In this document: piece by piece, positions 5,664-5,794 of the stretch
Layout: every line of letters starts with the position of its first letter
Position numbering within the stretch: position 1 is the stretch's first letter
Source of the DNA: Candidatus Roizmanbacteria bacterium
GTDB taxonomy: Bacteria; Patescibacteriota; Microgenomatia; UBA1406; GWC2-37-13
NCBI GenBank assembly: GCA_024653985.1
Contig: JANLIS010000013.1
Coordinates: 1 to 5,794, forward strand
Direction of reading: 5' to 3'
Length of the DNA: 5,794 nt
Notes under the pieces: model-generated
Seen by the model: the letters and a program-made list of their open reading frames with translations, nothing else
What the model was told of the DNA's origin: nothing
Databases searched by the model: none
Translations under genes and position numbers: made by a program

Positions 5664-5692
5664 ATTATATTAAGAGACAAATAAATAGTCAA
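5664..5692 (-). promoter_or_regulatory. Near-consensus sigma70 promoter, minus strand
   Basis: Read on the minus strand, the -35 is TTGACT (5692-5687, five of six consensus bases), the spacer is exactly 17 bases (5686-5670) and the -10 is a perfect TATAAT (5669-5664). It is the best promoter match I found in the window on either strand. It points leftward, away from the partial gene at 5776 and against the NYN remnant. No minus-strand gene is seen downstream of it, only the two terminator hairpins. Confidence 0.6.
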
Positions 5693-5713
5693 GCAGAAAA
5701 TAAAATGTAATTT

Positions 5714-5745
5714 TAGTCTGGATCCCCTCCTACGAGGAGATGACA
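5714..5745. repeat. REP-like hairpin element (TGGATCCC...GATGACA type)
   Basis: The stem runs ATCCCCTC (5722-5729) with GAGGAGAT (5734-5741) around CTAC. It has seven Watson-Crick pairs and one position that pairs as G-U only in minus-strand RNA. With flanks it reads TCTGGATCCCC ... GAGATGACA, a degenerate form of the widespread short palindromic family TGGATTCCCGC ... GCGGGAATGACA found dispersed in many bacterial genomes. Its 3' end, ATGACA (5740-5745), doubles as a candidate -35 box for the gene at 5776. Confidence 0.5.
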
Positions 5746-5769
5746 CAAAATATTAAATTCTGATATCAT
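5740..5769 (+). promoter_or_regulatory. Candidate extended -10 promoter for the gene at 5776, leaderless start
   Basis: The -35 ATGACA (5740-5745) matches consensus at five of six positions. After 18 bases comes TATCAT (5764-5769), also five of six, preceded by TG one base away (TGATATCAT, 5761-5769). The hexamer ends 6 bases before the ATG at 5776, exactly as for the giant gene, again predicting a leaderless mRNA. The -35 is contributed by the end of the REP-like element. Confidence 0.4.
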
Positions 5770-5775
5770 GAAACT

Positions 5776-5794
5776 ATGAAGAAAATATTTTTGG
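5776..5794 (+). CDS. Start of a gene running off the window (MKKIFL...)
   Basis: The ATG at 5776 opens a frame reading MKKIFL before the window ends. A Met-Lys-Lys start followed by hydrophobic residues is typical of a signal peptide or an N-terminal membrane segment, but six codons cannot establish this. Support comes from the candidate promoter 6 bases upstream. An ATG at 5768 is in a different frame and stops after three codons. The product is unknown. Confidence 0.35.

Noticed and set aside
5427..5794. CRISPR array or integron attC site suggested by repeats and hairpins
   Set aside because: Units are 7-10 bp and degenerate with no spacers. The hairpins are short terminator-like stems without attC core sites.

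Overview
The window looks like a fragment of an AT-rich, streamlined bacterial genome, most likely a member of the Patescibacteria (Candidate Phyla Radiation), perhaps Parcubacteria-like. The evidence is the compact YidC, the short KhpB/Jag without its N-terminal domain, the absence of Shine-Dalgarno motifs, the unrecognised giant protein, and intergenic gaps filled with short degenerate repeats. This is an inference from gene content and style; no marker here fixes the lineage. The standard genetic code works throughout.

Layout, all genes on the + strand. Bases 1-123 are the 3' end of rpmH (ribosomal protein L34). Bases 236-1078 are yidC (membrane insertase) and 1184-1639 are khpB/jag (KH-R3H RNA-binding protein). 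This is the classic rpmH-rnpA-yidC-jag neighbourhood, except that rnpA (RNase P protein) is missing from its usual slot. Bases 1689-5426 encode a 1245-residue protein that I do not recognise. It has a charged helical N-terminus, no signal peptide, and one hydrophobic segment at the extreme C-terminus, so it resembles a tail-anchored membrane protein. Its position directly after the insertase genes makes it a plausible YidC client, but that is speculation.

Bases 5427-5775 hold no intact gene but are dense with signals. They contain a degenerate TACGAAT repeat array, a minus-strand terminator, a 36-codon remnant of a NYN/LabA-type nuclease gene (5544-5654), and a second minus-strand terminator inside that remnant. 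Next come a near-consensus minus-strand sigma70 promoter (TTGACT, 17-base spacer, TATAAT) and a REP-like hairpin. A new + strand gene appears to begin at 5776 and runs off the window.

Two themes stand out. First, every intergenic gap is built from its own 7-9 bp tandem or inverted repeat family, and a palindromic repeat has also entered the yidC reading frame in a cytoplasmic loop. Second, the giant gene and the gene at 5776 share the same start architecture: an extended -10 box ending exactly 6 bases before ATG, which predicts leaderless mRNAs. The minus-strand promoter and terminators between 5475 and 5692 could define a small RNA of about 37 or 180 nt. That is the best candidate here for something undescribed.
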